From Paenibacillus antarcticus (GTDB lineage Bacteria > Bacillota > Bacilli > Paenibacillales > Paenibacillaceae): 64,000 nucleotides of DNA. The translations under genes were made by a program, and so were the position numbers. Location: contig NZ_LVJI01000024.1 of the NCBI RefSeq assembly GCF_001637225.1, forward strand, positions 1-64,000, in the 5' to 3' direction. Below the pieces are notes generated by a model that made no database searches, was not told the origin of the DNA, and saw nothing but the letters and a program-made list of their open reading frames with translations. Shown one piece after another: positions 7,970 through 15,900 of the stretch; positions within the stretch are counted from its first letter, which is position 1, and each line of letters begins with the position of its first letter.

Positions 7970-8512
7970 TTAATATGCATCGCTCTCTGAATCGATACTT
8001 ATGGAGATTAAGACAATAGCAGGTTCATCACCAATATTTTTGACATAATGAGGAACACAGGCTTTCCAGCTAAAAGAATCTCCGGTACTCAGAGTAGCAG
8101 AATCCTCACCTTGTTCGATGAATAAGGTGCCCTGTATGATGAAATGAAGTTCTTCTCCTGCATGAGCATGAGCGTCTTCTGTTGAGGCACCTGAAGGCAT
8201 TTCTACAAGCATCATCCGTATATTGCCACGATCACTTAGATGCTCAACATGGAAGTTCTCCTTGCCATGTATTGTCTTACGTCGTTCATCCTTACGTATA
8301 ATATGCATTCGCTCTTCGTTCTTTAAGAGCAGAAATGCAAGCGGTACGTTAAGAGCTTGTGCGATGCTATCTAATGTAGCGATGGAAGGGGACGTTTTAT
8401 TGTTCTCCACTTGACTCATAAATCCCTGTGATAATCCAGTTCGTTCGCATATTTGTTGTATAGACCAATTCTTTCTTTTGCGAATGGACCGAATATTAGA
8501 ACCGATATCCAA
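7970..8512 (-). CDS. XRE-family regulator with C-terminal cupin domain
   Basis: Transcriptional regulator of 180 aa. Residues 1-65 form an XRE helix-turn-helix (NIRSIRKRKNWSIQQICERTGLSQGFMSQVENNK), and residues about 95-175 form a cupin_2 barrel with the metal-ligand pattern HAHAGEELHFIIQG and a downstream His (VPHYV). This architecture is shared with PuuR/YdcN-type sensors of small metabolites. It is divergent from the VOC dioxygenase gene and could regulate it, or it could respond to something transported by the thiamine operon; the sequence does not decide. Confidence 0.85.
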   Translation of the reverse strand: MDIGSNIRSIRKRKNWSIQQICERTGLSQGFMSQVENNKTSPSIATLDSIAQALNVPLAFLLLKNEERMHIIRKDERRKTIHGKENFHVEHLSDRGNIRMMLVEMPSGASTEDAHAHAGEELHFIIQGTLFIEQGEDSATLSTGDSFSWKACVPHYVKNIGDEPAIVLISISIDSESDAY

Positions 8513-8560
8513 TGTAATCTCTCCTAGTCGAGCACTTTTATTTATAATATCAAACAGTTA

Positions 8561-8589
8561 TTGACTTGGCAAAACAGTCGTGATAAATT
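8561..8589 (+). promoter_or_regulatory. Probable sigma-A promoter of the dioxygenase gene
   Basis: TTGACT at 8561-8566 and TAAATT at 8584-8589 with a 17-nt spacer, about 80 nt before the dioxygenase start. A slightly shifted pair (TTGGCA / TTATTA) is also possible. Confidence 0.45.
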
Positions 8590-8667
8590 TATTATACAAA
8601 ATATATATTTCTATTACAAATATACAGTCAATATATCAACATTTTTACAATCGAAAGGAAGATACTT

Positions 8668-9528
8668 ATGACAAAAACAATACATCCAAGTACGTCCATT
8701 GGACTTGTGAAACTTAAGATCAGTGATCTTGATCGTTCAGTAGCCTTTTATACGGAGGTCGTTGGGTTACGCATTCTAAGTCAGACGGAGAATATTGCTG
8801 AACTTACAGTAGATGGTAAACAACCTTTATTGATATTAGAACAAATTGAGAATGCTGTAATTTTACCGGAAAGATCGGTTGCTGGTTTGTATCATTTTGC
8901 AATTCTGGTACCAGATCGAATTTCATTAGGGTTATCTTTGCGTAATTTGATTAAGTTCAATGTGGGCGTGGGCCAAGGAGATCATCTCGTTAGTGAGGCA
9001 TTGTATATTAGTGATCCCGACAATAATGGTATTGAGATTTATGCTGATCGACCAAAGGAATCTTGGAAACGTGATGCAAGTGGAGAATATGTTATGACAA
9101 CTGATCCAGTTGACGTAGATGGATTACTTGCGATCTCTGAAGGCAAGACTTGGAGCGGGTTATCTAAAGATACGATCATGGGACACGTGCATTTCCATGT
9201 GTCAGATCTACAAAAGACAGAGGCATTTTATTGCGGTATTCTGGGTTTTGATGTTACTGCACACTATGGGGATATGGCATTATTCATTTCTGCAGGAGGA
9301 TACCATCACCATATTGGATTAAACACATGGGCAGGAGTAGGTGCACCACCTGCACCTCATGATGCAGTAGGATTAGATTACTTTACATTGATTCTTCCTA
9401 ATCATGAGGAACTAGACAAAGTGATCGTTCAACTGAAGGATGCAGGAATAAGTGTAAAGTATATAGAGGGTGGATGGTTTGTGAAGGACCCTTCTAATAT
9501 TACGATCAAACTTTTGAGCAAGGATTGA
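8668..9528 (+). CDS. Two-domain VOC (glyoxalase/extradiol dioxygenase) protein, CatE-like
   Basis: Predicted metal-dependent ring-cleavage dioxygenase or related VOC enzyme, 286 aa, made of two beta-alpha-beta-beta-beta modules. Module one is residues 10-125 (IGLVKLKISDLDRSVAFYTEVVGLR ... DPDNNGIEIYADRP) and module two about 170-285 (MGHVHFHVSDLQKTEAFY). Candidate metal ligands are His in GLYHFAIL, His in MGHVHFH, His in YHHHIGLN and Glu near the C-terminus. B. subtilis CatE (catechol 2,3-dioxygenase) has this layout. Clear ribosome binding site GAAAGGAAG. Divergent from the cupin regulator. The substrate is not evident. Confidence 0.8.
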   Translation: MTKTIHPSTSIGLVKLKISDLDRSVAFYTEVVGLRILSQTENIAELTVDGKQPLLILEQIENAVILPERSVAGLYHFAILVPDRISLGLSLRNLIKFNVGVGQGDHLVSEALYISDPDNNGIEIYADRPKESWKRDASGEYVMTTDPVDVDGLLAISEGKTWSGLSKDTIMGHVHFHVSDLQKTEAFYCGILGFDVTAHYGDMALFISAGGYHHHIGLNTWAGVGAPPAPHDAVGLDYFTLILPNHEELDKVIVQLKDAGISVKYIEGGWFVKDPSNITIKLLSKD

Positions 9529-9592
9529 GATTGTCTAGTACGATATTGGATGATTAGATGTGATATATTCTAAATTCACTTTATAGTGTCAG

Positions 9593-9624
9593 AAAGCCGT
9601 TAGCGATATGCTAACGGCTTTTTT
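9593..9624 (+). terminator. Intrinsic terminator
   Basis: Perfect stem AAAGCCGTTAGC / GCTAACGGCTTT around ATAT, followed by T6. Ends the dioxygenase transcript. Confidence 0.92.
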
Positions 9625-9865
9625 GTATGTACATAACAGGGGGACTATTGTCTTGGGATGACTGGTAGACGTCTTAAATGTCTTGTTAGGTGTTGGATGC
9701 ATTAATATAAGTTGCTAATGCAGTAACGCCATAAAATATATACAAATAATGTAATAAAATTTCAGGTGGTTAGCGTATATTTTATAGGAATTGCATGATA
9801 AGGATTATTTTTACAATTAGTATCGGGGTTTTATTTGAGTATGGATTTCTTTTCTTGTTGTGAAT

Positions 9866-9919
9866 AGAGGAGGTTATATTTCTGTCATACAAGATTGAAA
9901 TAACTATTTATAAAGGAGG
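9866..9919 (+). promoter_or_regulatory. Two gene-less Shine-Dalgarno sequences in the chitinase leader
   Basis: AGAGGAGGT (9866) and AAAGGAGGT (9911) are near-perfect anti-Shine-Dalgarno matches, yet neither is followed by a usable frame; after the second, TTG TTG TAA ends at once. Such ribosome-loading sites in a 5' leader are known to stabilise mRNA (STAB-SD of cryIIIA). The rest of the 9625-9982 gap is AT-rich promoter and leader sequence. Confidence 0.4.
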
Positions 9920-9933
9920 TAATAGAAATATTG

Positions 9934-9948
9934 TTGTAAACGCTATCA
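9934..9948 (+). promoter_or_regulatory. CcpA cre site
   Basis: TTGTAAACGCTATCA matches the B. subtilis cre consensus WTGNAANCGNWNNCW at every position. It lies 35 nt before the chitinase start, where CcpA would block transcription when preferred sugars are present. Confidence 0.7.
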
Positions 9949-9982
9949 TTCTATTGTTTTAAAAATAAGGAGGCTACAAGCT

Positions 9983-12760
9983 TTGAAAAAGAAAGTGAAA
10001 TCATTAGGAAAGTCTACGATTATGGTGTTGATTTCTGCTTTAATTATATCTTTTTTTCAATTCGTCAGTAATGACAAAGTTCAAGCAGCAGAAGCAGAGG
10101 GTTACAAAATAGTAGGGTATTTTCCCTCTTGGGCTCCGTATGATCAAAATTATTTTGTTAGTGATATAGATGCTTCTAAAGTAACTCATATCAATTTTGC
10201 GTTTGCAGATATATGTTGGAACGGTAGACATGGTAATCCCGATCCAACAGGTCCAAATCCAGTAACATGGACTTGTCAGGATGAAAATGGAACGATCAAT
10301 GTACCTAATGGAACAGTCGTCATTGGTGATCCGGAGATTGATGTGCTAACAAGTATGGCAGGTGATACTCCGAATAAACCCATAAAAGGTAACTACGGGC
10401 AGTTGATCAATCTGAAGCAAGCGAATACGAATCTTAAAACGATTATATCCGTTGGTGGCTGGACTTGGTCTAACCGCTTCTCGGATGTGGCAGCCACTGC
10501 AGCGACTCGTGAAGTTTTCGCGAACTCTGCAGTTGATTTTCTACGTAAATATCAATTTGATGGGATTGATCTAGACTGGGAATATCCGGTTAGTGGCGGT
10601 CTAGATGGTAACAGCTATCGCCCGGCAGACAAACAAAACCATGTACTATTGCTACAAGCAGTTAGAGCTAAGCTGAATGCTGCTGAAATTGTAGACGGAA
10701 AAAAATATTTGCTAACGATCGCTTCAGGGGCAGGTCCTAATTATGTAACCAACAATCAGATGGCTAACATTGCGAACACTGTGGATTGGATAAATATCAT
10801 GACCTATGATTACAACGGGGATTGGCAAACCCAGAGCGCTCACAATGCACCTTTATATAAGGATCCAGCTGCAGTAGCAGCGGGTGTAGAGAGTGCAGCT
10901 ACATTTAATATTCAAGCCAGTATTCAAAATTATATAAATGCAGGTGTACCGGCAAACAAAATTGTTCTGGGTACCGCATTCTATGGAATTGGTTGGAGTA
11001 AATGCAAAAATGTAAGTAATGGGCAATATCAGAGTTGTAGTGCTCCAAATACTGGAACTTGGGAGACCGGTAGATATGATTTCACGGATCTCCAAAATAA
11101 TTACATCAATAAAAATGGGTATACACGTTATTGGAATGATGTCGCAAAAGTGCCGTACCTATTCAATCCGACCAATGGTAACTTTATCAGCTATGATGAT
11201 GTGGAATATTTTGGACACAAGACAAACTTTATTAAGTCTACTGGGTTGGGTGGAGCGATGATCTGGGATCTTAGTGAAGATCGCAATAAATTATTACTTA
11301 ATAAAGTATTTAGTGATTTGCAAGGTACAATTGTGGTTGATAATCAAGCCCCGACTGTACCTAATAATGTGAGTTCTCCGTCCAAAACATCCAATAGCGT
11401 GTCTCTAACGTGGAGTCCTTCAACTGACAATGTAGGTGTGACAGGTTACACGGTCTCATATGGTAGTACTTCTGTAAACGTAGCAGGTACATCGACAACG
11501 GTTAGTGGTTTAACAGCAAGCACAGCGTATACATTTACTGTAAAAGCGAGGGATGCTGCAGGCAACAACTCGGAAGTAAGTGTACCACTTCAAGTCACGA
11601 CGGAAGCCATTGTCGTAGATACGATACCACCGACGGTACCGGGAAATCTGCAAACGACAGGGAAATCTTCATCCAGTGTTAATCTGTCGTGGAATGCTTC
11701 CACCGATAATGTGGGTGTAGCGGGATATACCGTGTCCTACGGATCAACGAGTGTCAACGTAACGGGAACAAGCACAACAATCAACGGACTAACAGCAAAT
11801 ACAGCGTATACCTTCACCGTTAAAGCAAGAGATACAGCGGGAAATACTTCAAATGACAGTCCTGGTCTGTCCGTAACGACGGAAGCAGCTACTACTTGCT
11901 CGGTGGCAGCATGGAATGCTAATTCGGTGTATACGGGTGGACAGCGTGCATCGTATAACGGTAATAGCTATGAAGCCAAGTGGTGGACGCAAGGAGAACA
12001 GCCAGATCTGAGTGGAACAGCGGGTGTATGGAAGCTGATCGGCCAATGTGGCGGAGTAAGCGACACGATTGCTCCATCGGTACCGAGCAATCTAAGTACA
12101 TCCGAAGCAACGGCCACCACGATCAGCCTTGCGTGGGACGCTTCAACGGATAATATCGGGGTGGTGGGCTACACCGTAACATATGGTTCAACAAACTTAA
12201 ATGTTACAGGGACATCGACTACGGTGTCTGGTCTGAATGCTAATACAGCGTATATCTTTACAGTTAAGGCTAGAGATTCAGCAGGCAATGCTTCTGTCGC
12301 GAGTACGCCCGTGCAAGCATCAACGACAGCAGCACCGGCAGATACGATAGCTCCGACGCAACCTGGGGAGGTGCTAGTAACAGGAAAGAGTGCCACGAGT
12401 GTTAATCTGTCATGGAATGCCTCTTCAGATAACGTTGGGGTGAGCGGATATACGGTCACTTACGGTACAACAAATCTGAATATAACAGGAACAGCAGCTA
12501 CAGTTAGTGGTCTTTCGGCAAGCACAGCCTATATGTTTATAGTTACAGCACGTGATGTAGCGGGGAATATTTCGACTGGAGCAACTATTAACGCGACGAC
12601 AGATGCAGTGGGTGGTCCGAGCGCTTGGGCGACGAATGTTAGTTATAAAGTTAATGACATCGTGACGTATGGAGGTAAAACCTATGTTTGTATACAGCCT
12701 CATACTTCACTTGGGGGCTGGGAGCCTAGCAATGTGCCGGCATTATGGAGAATCCAATAA
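9983..12760 (+). CDS. Secreted modular GH18 chitinase (GH18-FnIII2-CBM5/12-FnIII2-CBM5/12)
   Basis: Extracellular chitinase, 925 aa. A Sec signal peptide (KKK start, hydrophobic core, VQAAEA) is followed by a GH18 domain at about 40-445 with the complete catalytic motif DGIDLDWEYP near residue 193 (Glu is the acid) and chitin-binding WINIMTYDYNGDW. FnIII modules lie at about 452-545 and 545-637, a CBM5/12 at 638-690 (AWNANSVYTGG, YEAKWWT), further FnIII modules at 693-785 and 786-875, and a terminal CBM5/12 at 878-925. TTG start after AAGGAGG. The cre site suggests catabolite repression. A second chitinase follows after 17 nt, so they probably form an operon. Confidence 0.95.
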   Translation: MKKKVKSLGKSTIMVLISALIISFFQFVSNDKVQAAEAEGYKIVGYFPSWAPYDQNYFVSDIDASKVTHINFAFADICWNGRHGNPDPTGPNPVTWTCQDENGTINVPNGTVVIGDPEIDVLTSMAGDTPNKPIKGNYGQLINLKQANTNLKTIISVGGWTWSNRFSDVAATAATREVFANSAVDFLRKYQFDGIDLDWEYPVSGGLDGNSYRPADKQNHVLLLQAVRAKLNAAEIVDGKKYLLTIASGAGPNYVTNNQMANIANTVDWINIMTYDYNGDWQTQSAHNAPLYKDPAAVAAGVESAATFNIQASIQNYINAGVPANKIVLGTAFYGIGWSKCKNVSNGQYQSCSAPNTGTWETGRYDFTDLQNNYINKNGYTRYWNDVAKVPYLFNPTNGNFISYDDVEYFGHKTNFIKSTGLGGAMIWDLSEDRNKLLLNKVFSDLQGTIVVDNQAPTVPNNVSSPSKTSNSVSLTWSPSTDNVGVTGYTVSYGSTSVNVAGTSTTVSGLTASTAYTFTVKARDAAGNNSEVSVPLQVTTEAIVVDTIPPTVPGNLQTTGKSSSSVNLSWNASTDNVGVAGYTVSYGSTSVNVTGTSTTINGLTANTAYTFTVKARDTAGNTSNDSPGLSVTTEAATTCSVAAWNANSVYTGGQRASYNGNSYEAKWWTQGEQPDLSGTAGVWKLIGQCGGVSDTIAPSVPSNLSTSEATATTISLAWDASTDNIGVVGYTVTYGSTNLNVTGTSTTVSGLNANTAYIFTVKARDSAGNASVASTPVQASTTAAPADTIAPTQPGEVLVTGKSATSVNLSWNASSDNVGVSGYTVTYGTTNLNITGTAATVSGLSASTAYMFIVTARDVAGNISTGATINATTDAVGGPSAWATNVSYKVNDIVTYGGKTYVCIQPHTSLGGWEPSNVPALWRIQ

Positions 12761-12777
12761 AAGGGGGATCATTTGCA

Positions 12778-14613
12778 ATGAGGGATAATATTAGAATGAC
12801 TCATTCATTACCACGTGCAATTCTATTTACAATAATTATTGCGATTATATTCACAGGGTACCAATGGAATACTCCGCAAGCAAATGCCTCCATTCCAGTA
12901 AGCAAGAAACTGATCGTTGGATATTGGCATAATTTCAATAACGGATCGGGCGATATAAGGCTACGGGATGTATCTTCCAACTTTGATGTTATTAACGTTT
13001 CTTTTGCTGAACCTACCAATGGAGTACAGGGTGGGACGATTGGCTTTGCTCCATATAATGCGACGGACGCTGATTTCATTGCAGATGTTCAATACCTACA
13101 AAGTCAGGGCAAGAAAGTCATGATTTCAATCGGGGGCGCCAATGGGCAAGTGCAACTAGTCAATACGCAGGCTCGTAACAATTTTGTATCAAGTATGAAG
13201 ACGATCATCACAAAATATGGTTTTAACGGATTTGATATTGATTTCGAAGGTCATTCACTCTATTTCAATGCTGGTGATAGTGATTTCCGGAGTCCCACCA
13301 CACCAGTTATTACAAATCTGATCTCTGCCGTAAGAGAACTGCATGATTTCTATGGTGATAGCTTCATGCTGACAATGGCACCGGAGACATTCTTCGTACA
13401 GCTTGGGTATTCTTTCTATGGAGGAAGCTGTATTTCATGCGATAATAGGGCCGGATCATATTTGCCTGTTATCTATGGGCTAAGGGATATTTTGGATTGG
13501 CTACAGGTACAACATTATAATTCGGGACCAATCACGGCGCTTGATAATCAATACTATTCCATGGGGAGTGCTGATTTCCATGTCGCTATGGCGGATATGA
13601 TGCTTACGGGTTTCCCAGTAGGAAGAAATTCTAACTATCTCTTCCCAGCACTTCGTTCCGATCAGGTCGTCATAGGACTTCCCGCTAACGTAAATTCTGG
13701 GGGAGGGTTTACTTCTGTAGCGGAAGTGCACAAAGCGTTGAACTACTTAATGAAGGGTGTTTCTTACGGCGGAGGGTACACTTTGCGTAACGGAGCACAT
13801 CCCGGTACGAGAGGGCTGATGACTTGGTCGATTAACTGGGATAAATTCAATAATTTCGAGTTTTCCAGCAATCATCGTACGTATTTGAATCAATTCGAAT
13901 CAGGTGGTGTATTGGATACGATACCACCGTCTGTACCCGGCAATTTAGTATCGACACTTACCACGTCTAATAGTGTGAACTTAGCGTGGAACGCATCTAC
14001 AGACAATGTGGGTGTTACAGGCTATTCGGTAACTTATGGGGCGACCAGTATGAACGTAGCGGGCACAAGCACGACTATTAATGGGTTATCTCCGAATACA
14101 GCCTATACGTTTATTGTGAAGGCTAAAGACGCAGCAGGCAATCAATCAGCAAGTAACGTGGTAACGGTCACGACTAACGCTCCTAGTGCCGATACAACGG
14201 CTCCGACAGCACCAACGAACCTACAGGTATCTGGGAAAACGACTTCTAGCGTAATCTTGAGTTGGACAGCGTCAACGGACAATGTAGGTGTTACTAGTTA
14301 CACGGTAACTTGGGGTTCAAATAGTGTGAATGTAACAGCTACAACAGCAACAGTAACCGGGTTATCGGCGGGCACAGCTTACACGTTTATGGTAACTGCG
14401 AAAGATGCGGCTGGTAATGTATCTACTGGTACATCCTTCCAGTCAACGACGGATAATAATCCTACAGGACCCGTCCCATGGGCAGCAAATGTGAGCTATA
14501 CAGTAGGCAAATTAGTTACTTACGAAGGGGCAACCTATTCTTGTAGACAAGGTCATACCTCGCTTCAAGGGTGGGAGCCAGCAAACGTACCAGCATTATG
14601 GTTATTGCAGTAA
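12778..14613 (+). CDS. Secreted GH18 chitinase, ChiD-like, with FnIII2 and CBM5/12
   Basis: Second extracellular chitinase, 611 aa. The signal peptide ends near PQANAS. GH18 at about 40-375 (LIVGYWHNFNNG, MISIGGANG, LTMAPETFF, LQVQHYNSG), then FnIII at about 379-470 and 471-562, and a CBM5/12 at 564-611 that is nearly the same as the end of the upstream enzyme. The catalytic motif reads NGFDIDFE (about 151-158): the two inner Asp and the acid Glu are present, but the first Asp of D-x-x-D-x-D-x-E is Asn. ATG 12778 follows AAGGGGG; an ATG at 12745 lies inside the previous gene and lacks support. A ChiD-like enzyme paired with an exo/endo chitinase suggests cooperative chitin breakdown. Confidence 0.93.
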   Translation: MRDNIRMTHSLPRAILFTIIIAIIFTGYQWNTPQANASIPVSKKLIVGYWHNFNNGSGDIRLRDVSSNFDVINVSFAEPTNGVQGGTIGFAPYNATDADFIADVQYLQSQGKKVMISIGGANGQVQLVNTQARNNFVSSMKTIITKYGFNGFDIDFEGHSLYFNAGDSDFRSPTTPVITNLISAVRELHDFYGDSFMLTMAPETFFVQLGYSFYGGSCISCDNRAGSYLPVIYGLRDILDWLQVQHYNSGPITALDNQYYSMGSADFHVAMADMMLTGFPVGRNSNYLFPALRSDQVVIGLPANVNSGGGFTSVAEVHKALNYLMKGVSYGGGYTLRNGAHPGTRGLMTWSINWDKFNNFEFSSNHRTYLNQFESGGVLDTIPPSVPGNLVSTLTTSNSVNLAWNASTDNVGVTGYSVTYGATSMNVAGTSTTINGLSPNTAYTFIVKAKDAAGNQSASNVVTVTTNAPSADTTAPTAPTNLQVSGKTTSSVILSWTASTDNVGVTSYTVTWGSNSVNVTATTATVTGLSAGTAYTFMVTAKDAAGNVSTGTSFQSTTDNNPTGPVPWAANVSYTVGKLVTYEGATYSCRQGHTSLQGWEPANVPALWLLQ

Positions 14614-14620
14614 ATGAATG

Positions 14621-14658
14621 ACAAGGGTACTGGAATATATCCAGCACCCTTGTTTGTA
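14621..14658 (+). terminator. Intrinsic terminator of the chitinase operon
   Basis: Stem ACAAGGGT-CTGG / CCAG-ACCCTTGT with a small bulge, then TTGT. It also faces the converging small gene. Confidence 0.75.
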
Positions 14659-14679
14659 CCTGTATTAAGTTTGAGTGTA

Positions 14680-14922
14680 TTAGGTCCAATACCAGAAGAA
14701 TCCTTCACGATCCCAAGCTGCTCGCCCAGCATGTAACTTTTTAAAAGCCTTTTTTACTTCCTTCGATATAGATTGGTTCCCATTTTCATTGACATAAATA
14801 AAGGGTTCTCCAAAATGATCTAAAATATGCTTAACAGCCTCAGGTTGTATTAACTTACCGGAGTCCTTTAATTCACTAAGCATCCATTCAGCGACTTGAT
14901 CCGCTGTAAATTCCATGTGCAT
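14680..14922 (-). CDS. Small conserved protein, DUF6953-like
   Basis: About 80 aa, soluble, acidic-basic mix. The layout is an N-terminal helix with AEWMLSEL, a central HFGEPFIYVNENGNQSI and a C-terminal KKAFKKLHAG-x-AAWDREGFFWY. I recall this pattern in small Bacillota proteins annotated DUF6953, with no known function. Start is ATG 14922 or 14916, both after GTGAGG. Between converging terminators, so monocistronic. Confidence 0.65.
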   Translation of the reverse strand: MHMEFTADQVAEWMLSELKDSGKLIQPEAVKHILDHFGEPFIYVNENGNQSISKEVKKAFKKLHAGRAAWDREGFFWYWT

Positions 14923-14945
14923 CAATCCTCACCATTCTAATTGTG

Positions 14946-14998
14946 TAATGAAAAATGCAGCTTGCCTACATTGTAGGAGAAGCTGCATTTTTCATTAT
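14946..14998 (-). terminator. Terminator of qoxABCD
   Basis: Long stem AATGAAAAATGCAGCTT / AAGCTGCATTTTTCATT with an inner CCTACA/TGTAGG pair and a T-rich right arm on the minus strand. Confidence 0.88.
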
Positions 14999-15011
14999 AA
15001 TACATCCTTAA

Positions 15012-15302
15012 TTAACTATACCAGCCCCATATGAATATGAACATTGATCCGAAGAGCGTAACCAGACCAACAAACAGTGCATAAGCGATATTAAGGTAAA
15101 GTTCTTTTTTAGTACTAGCCATTTCACTAATGTGCATGAATACAAACAGCTGCAGAGAAGCCTGAATGACGGCAGTAACTGCTAAGATTGCCATCTTAGA
15201 AGCAAAAGGAATATCAAGTAAAGCTGTTAATGCAAGGGCCGAAAGGATGAGGGAGGATAGATAGCCCATTACATGGCGAATTGGAAATAACTGTTTCATC
15301 AT
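15012..15302 (-). CDS. qoxD: Quinol oxidase subunit IV
   Basis: Small membrane subunit of the aa3-type quinol oxidase, 96 aa, with three hydrophobic segments (about 10-30, 35-58, 70-92) and the family pattern QASLQLFVFMHISE. It aids assembly of the Cu-haem site in the E. coli bo3 homologue. Starts 1 nt after the qoxC stop; last gene of the operon. Confidence 0.9.
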   Translation of the reverse strand: MMKQLFPIRHVMGYLSSLILSALALTALLDIPFASKMAILAVTAVIQASLQLFVFMHISEMASTKKELYLNIAYALFVGLVTLFGSMFIFIWGWYS

Positions 15303-15303
15303 G

Positions 15304-15900
15304 TCACATCAGTCCTTTCAGGTAAACGAAACTAAAGATAAAGATCCATACAACATCTAGGAAATGCCAGTAAAGAGAGAATATAAAGGATTTATTGGCA
15401 GTTGCCAATGTAAATCCTTGTCTCTTGACTTGCAATAATATAGACGCTCCCCATAATATACCAAAGCTAACGTGAGCTCCATGTGTTCCTAGTAATACGA
15501 ACAAGCTAGAAGTAAAGGCACTTGTCGATATTGAAGCACCCTCATGTACATAGGTGAAGAATTCAGTGATTTCAATTCCAAGGAATCCTAGACCCATGAG
15601 TAAGGTAAGCCCGAAAAAGATCATCATAGGCTTCTTCAAACCAAGTCGCATACTATGAACCGCAAGACCGATGGTGAAACTACTTGTAAGTAGCAAGAAA
15701 GTTTCCCATAGAACACCTGATAGTTCAAATAATTCTGTACCATTTGGACCTGTTGCATAACGATTCACTAAAACGAAATAAACGGTGAATAGGGTGGAGA
15801 ATAGAGCAATTTCTGCTCCTAAAAAGATCCAAAATCCGAAGATTTTATTACTGTTTTCTTCTGACCCATATTCAAGCGGTTTAGTGGCATCTATTTTCAT
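15304..15900 (-). CDS. qoxC: Quinol oxidase subunit III
   Basis: Integral membrane subunit, 198 aa, with five hydrophobic segments. The N-terminus KIFGFWIFLGAEIALFSTLF and the segment GTHGAHVSFGILWG are typical of the QoxC/CyoC branch, which lacks the first two helices of cytochrome c oxidase subunit III. Overlaps the qoxB stop by 4 nt (ATGA). Confidence 0.95.
   Translation of the reverse strand: MKIDATKPLEYGSEENSNKIFGFWIFLGAEIALFSTLFTVYFVLVNRYATGPNGTELFELSGVLWETFLLLTSSFTIGLAVHSMRLGLKKPMMIFFGLTLLMGLGFLGIEITEFFTYVHEGASISTSAFTSSLFVLLGTHGAHVSFGILWGASILLQVKRQGFTLATANKSFIFSLYWHFLDVVWIFIFSFVYLKGLM

Noticed and set aside
11849-12703. Minus-strand ORFs inside the chitinase gene
   Set aside because: Shadows of repeated FnIII-coding DNA.
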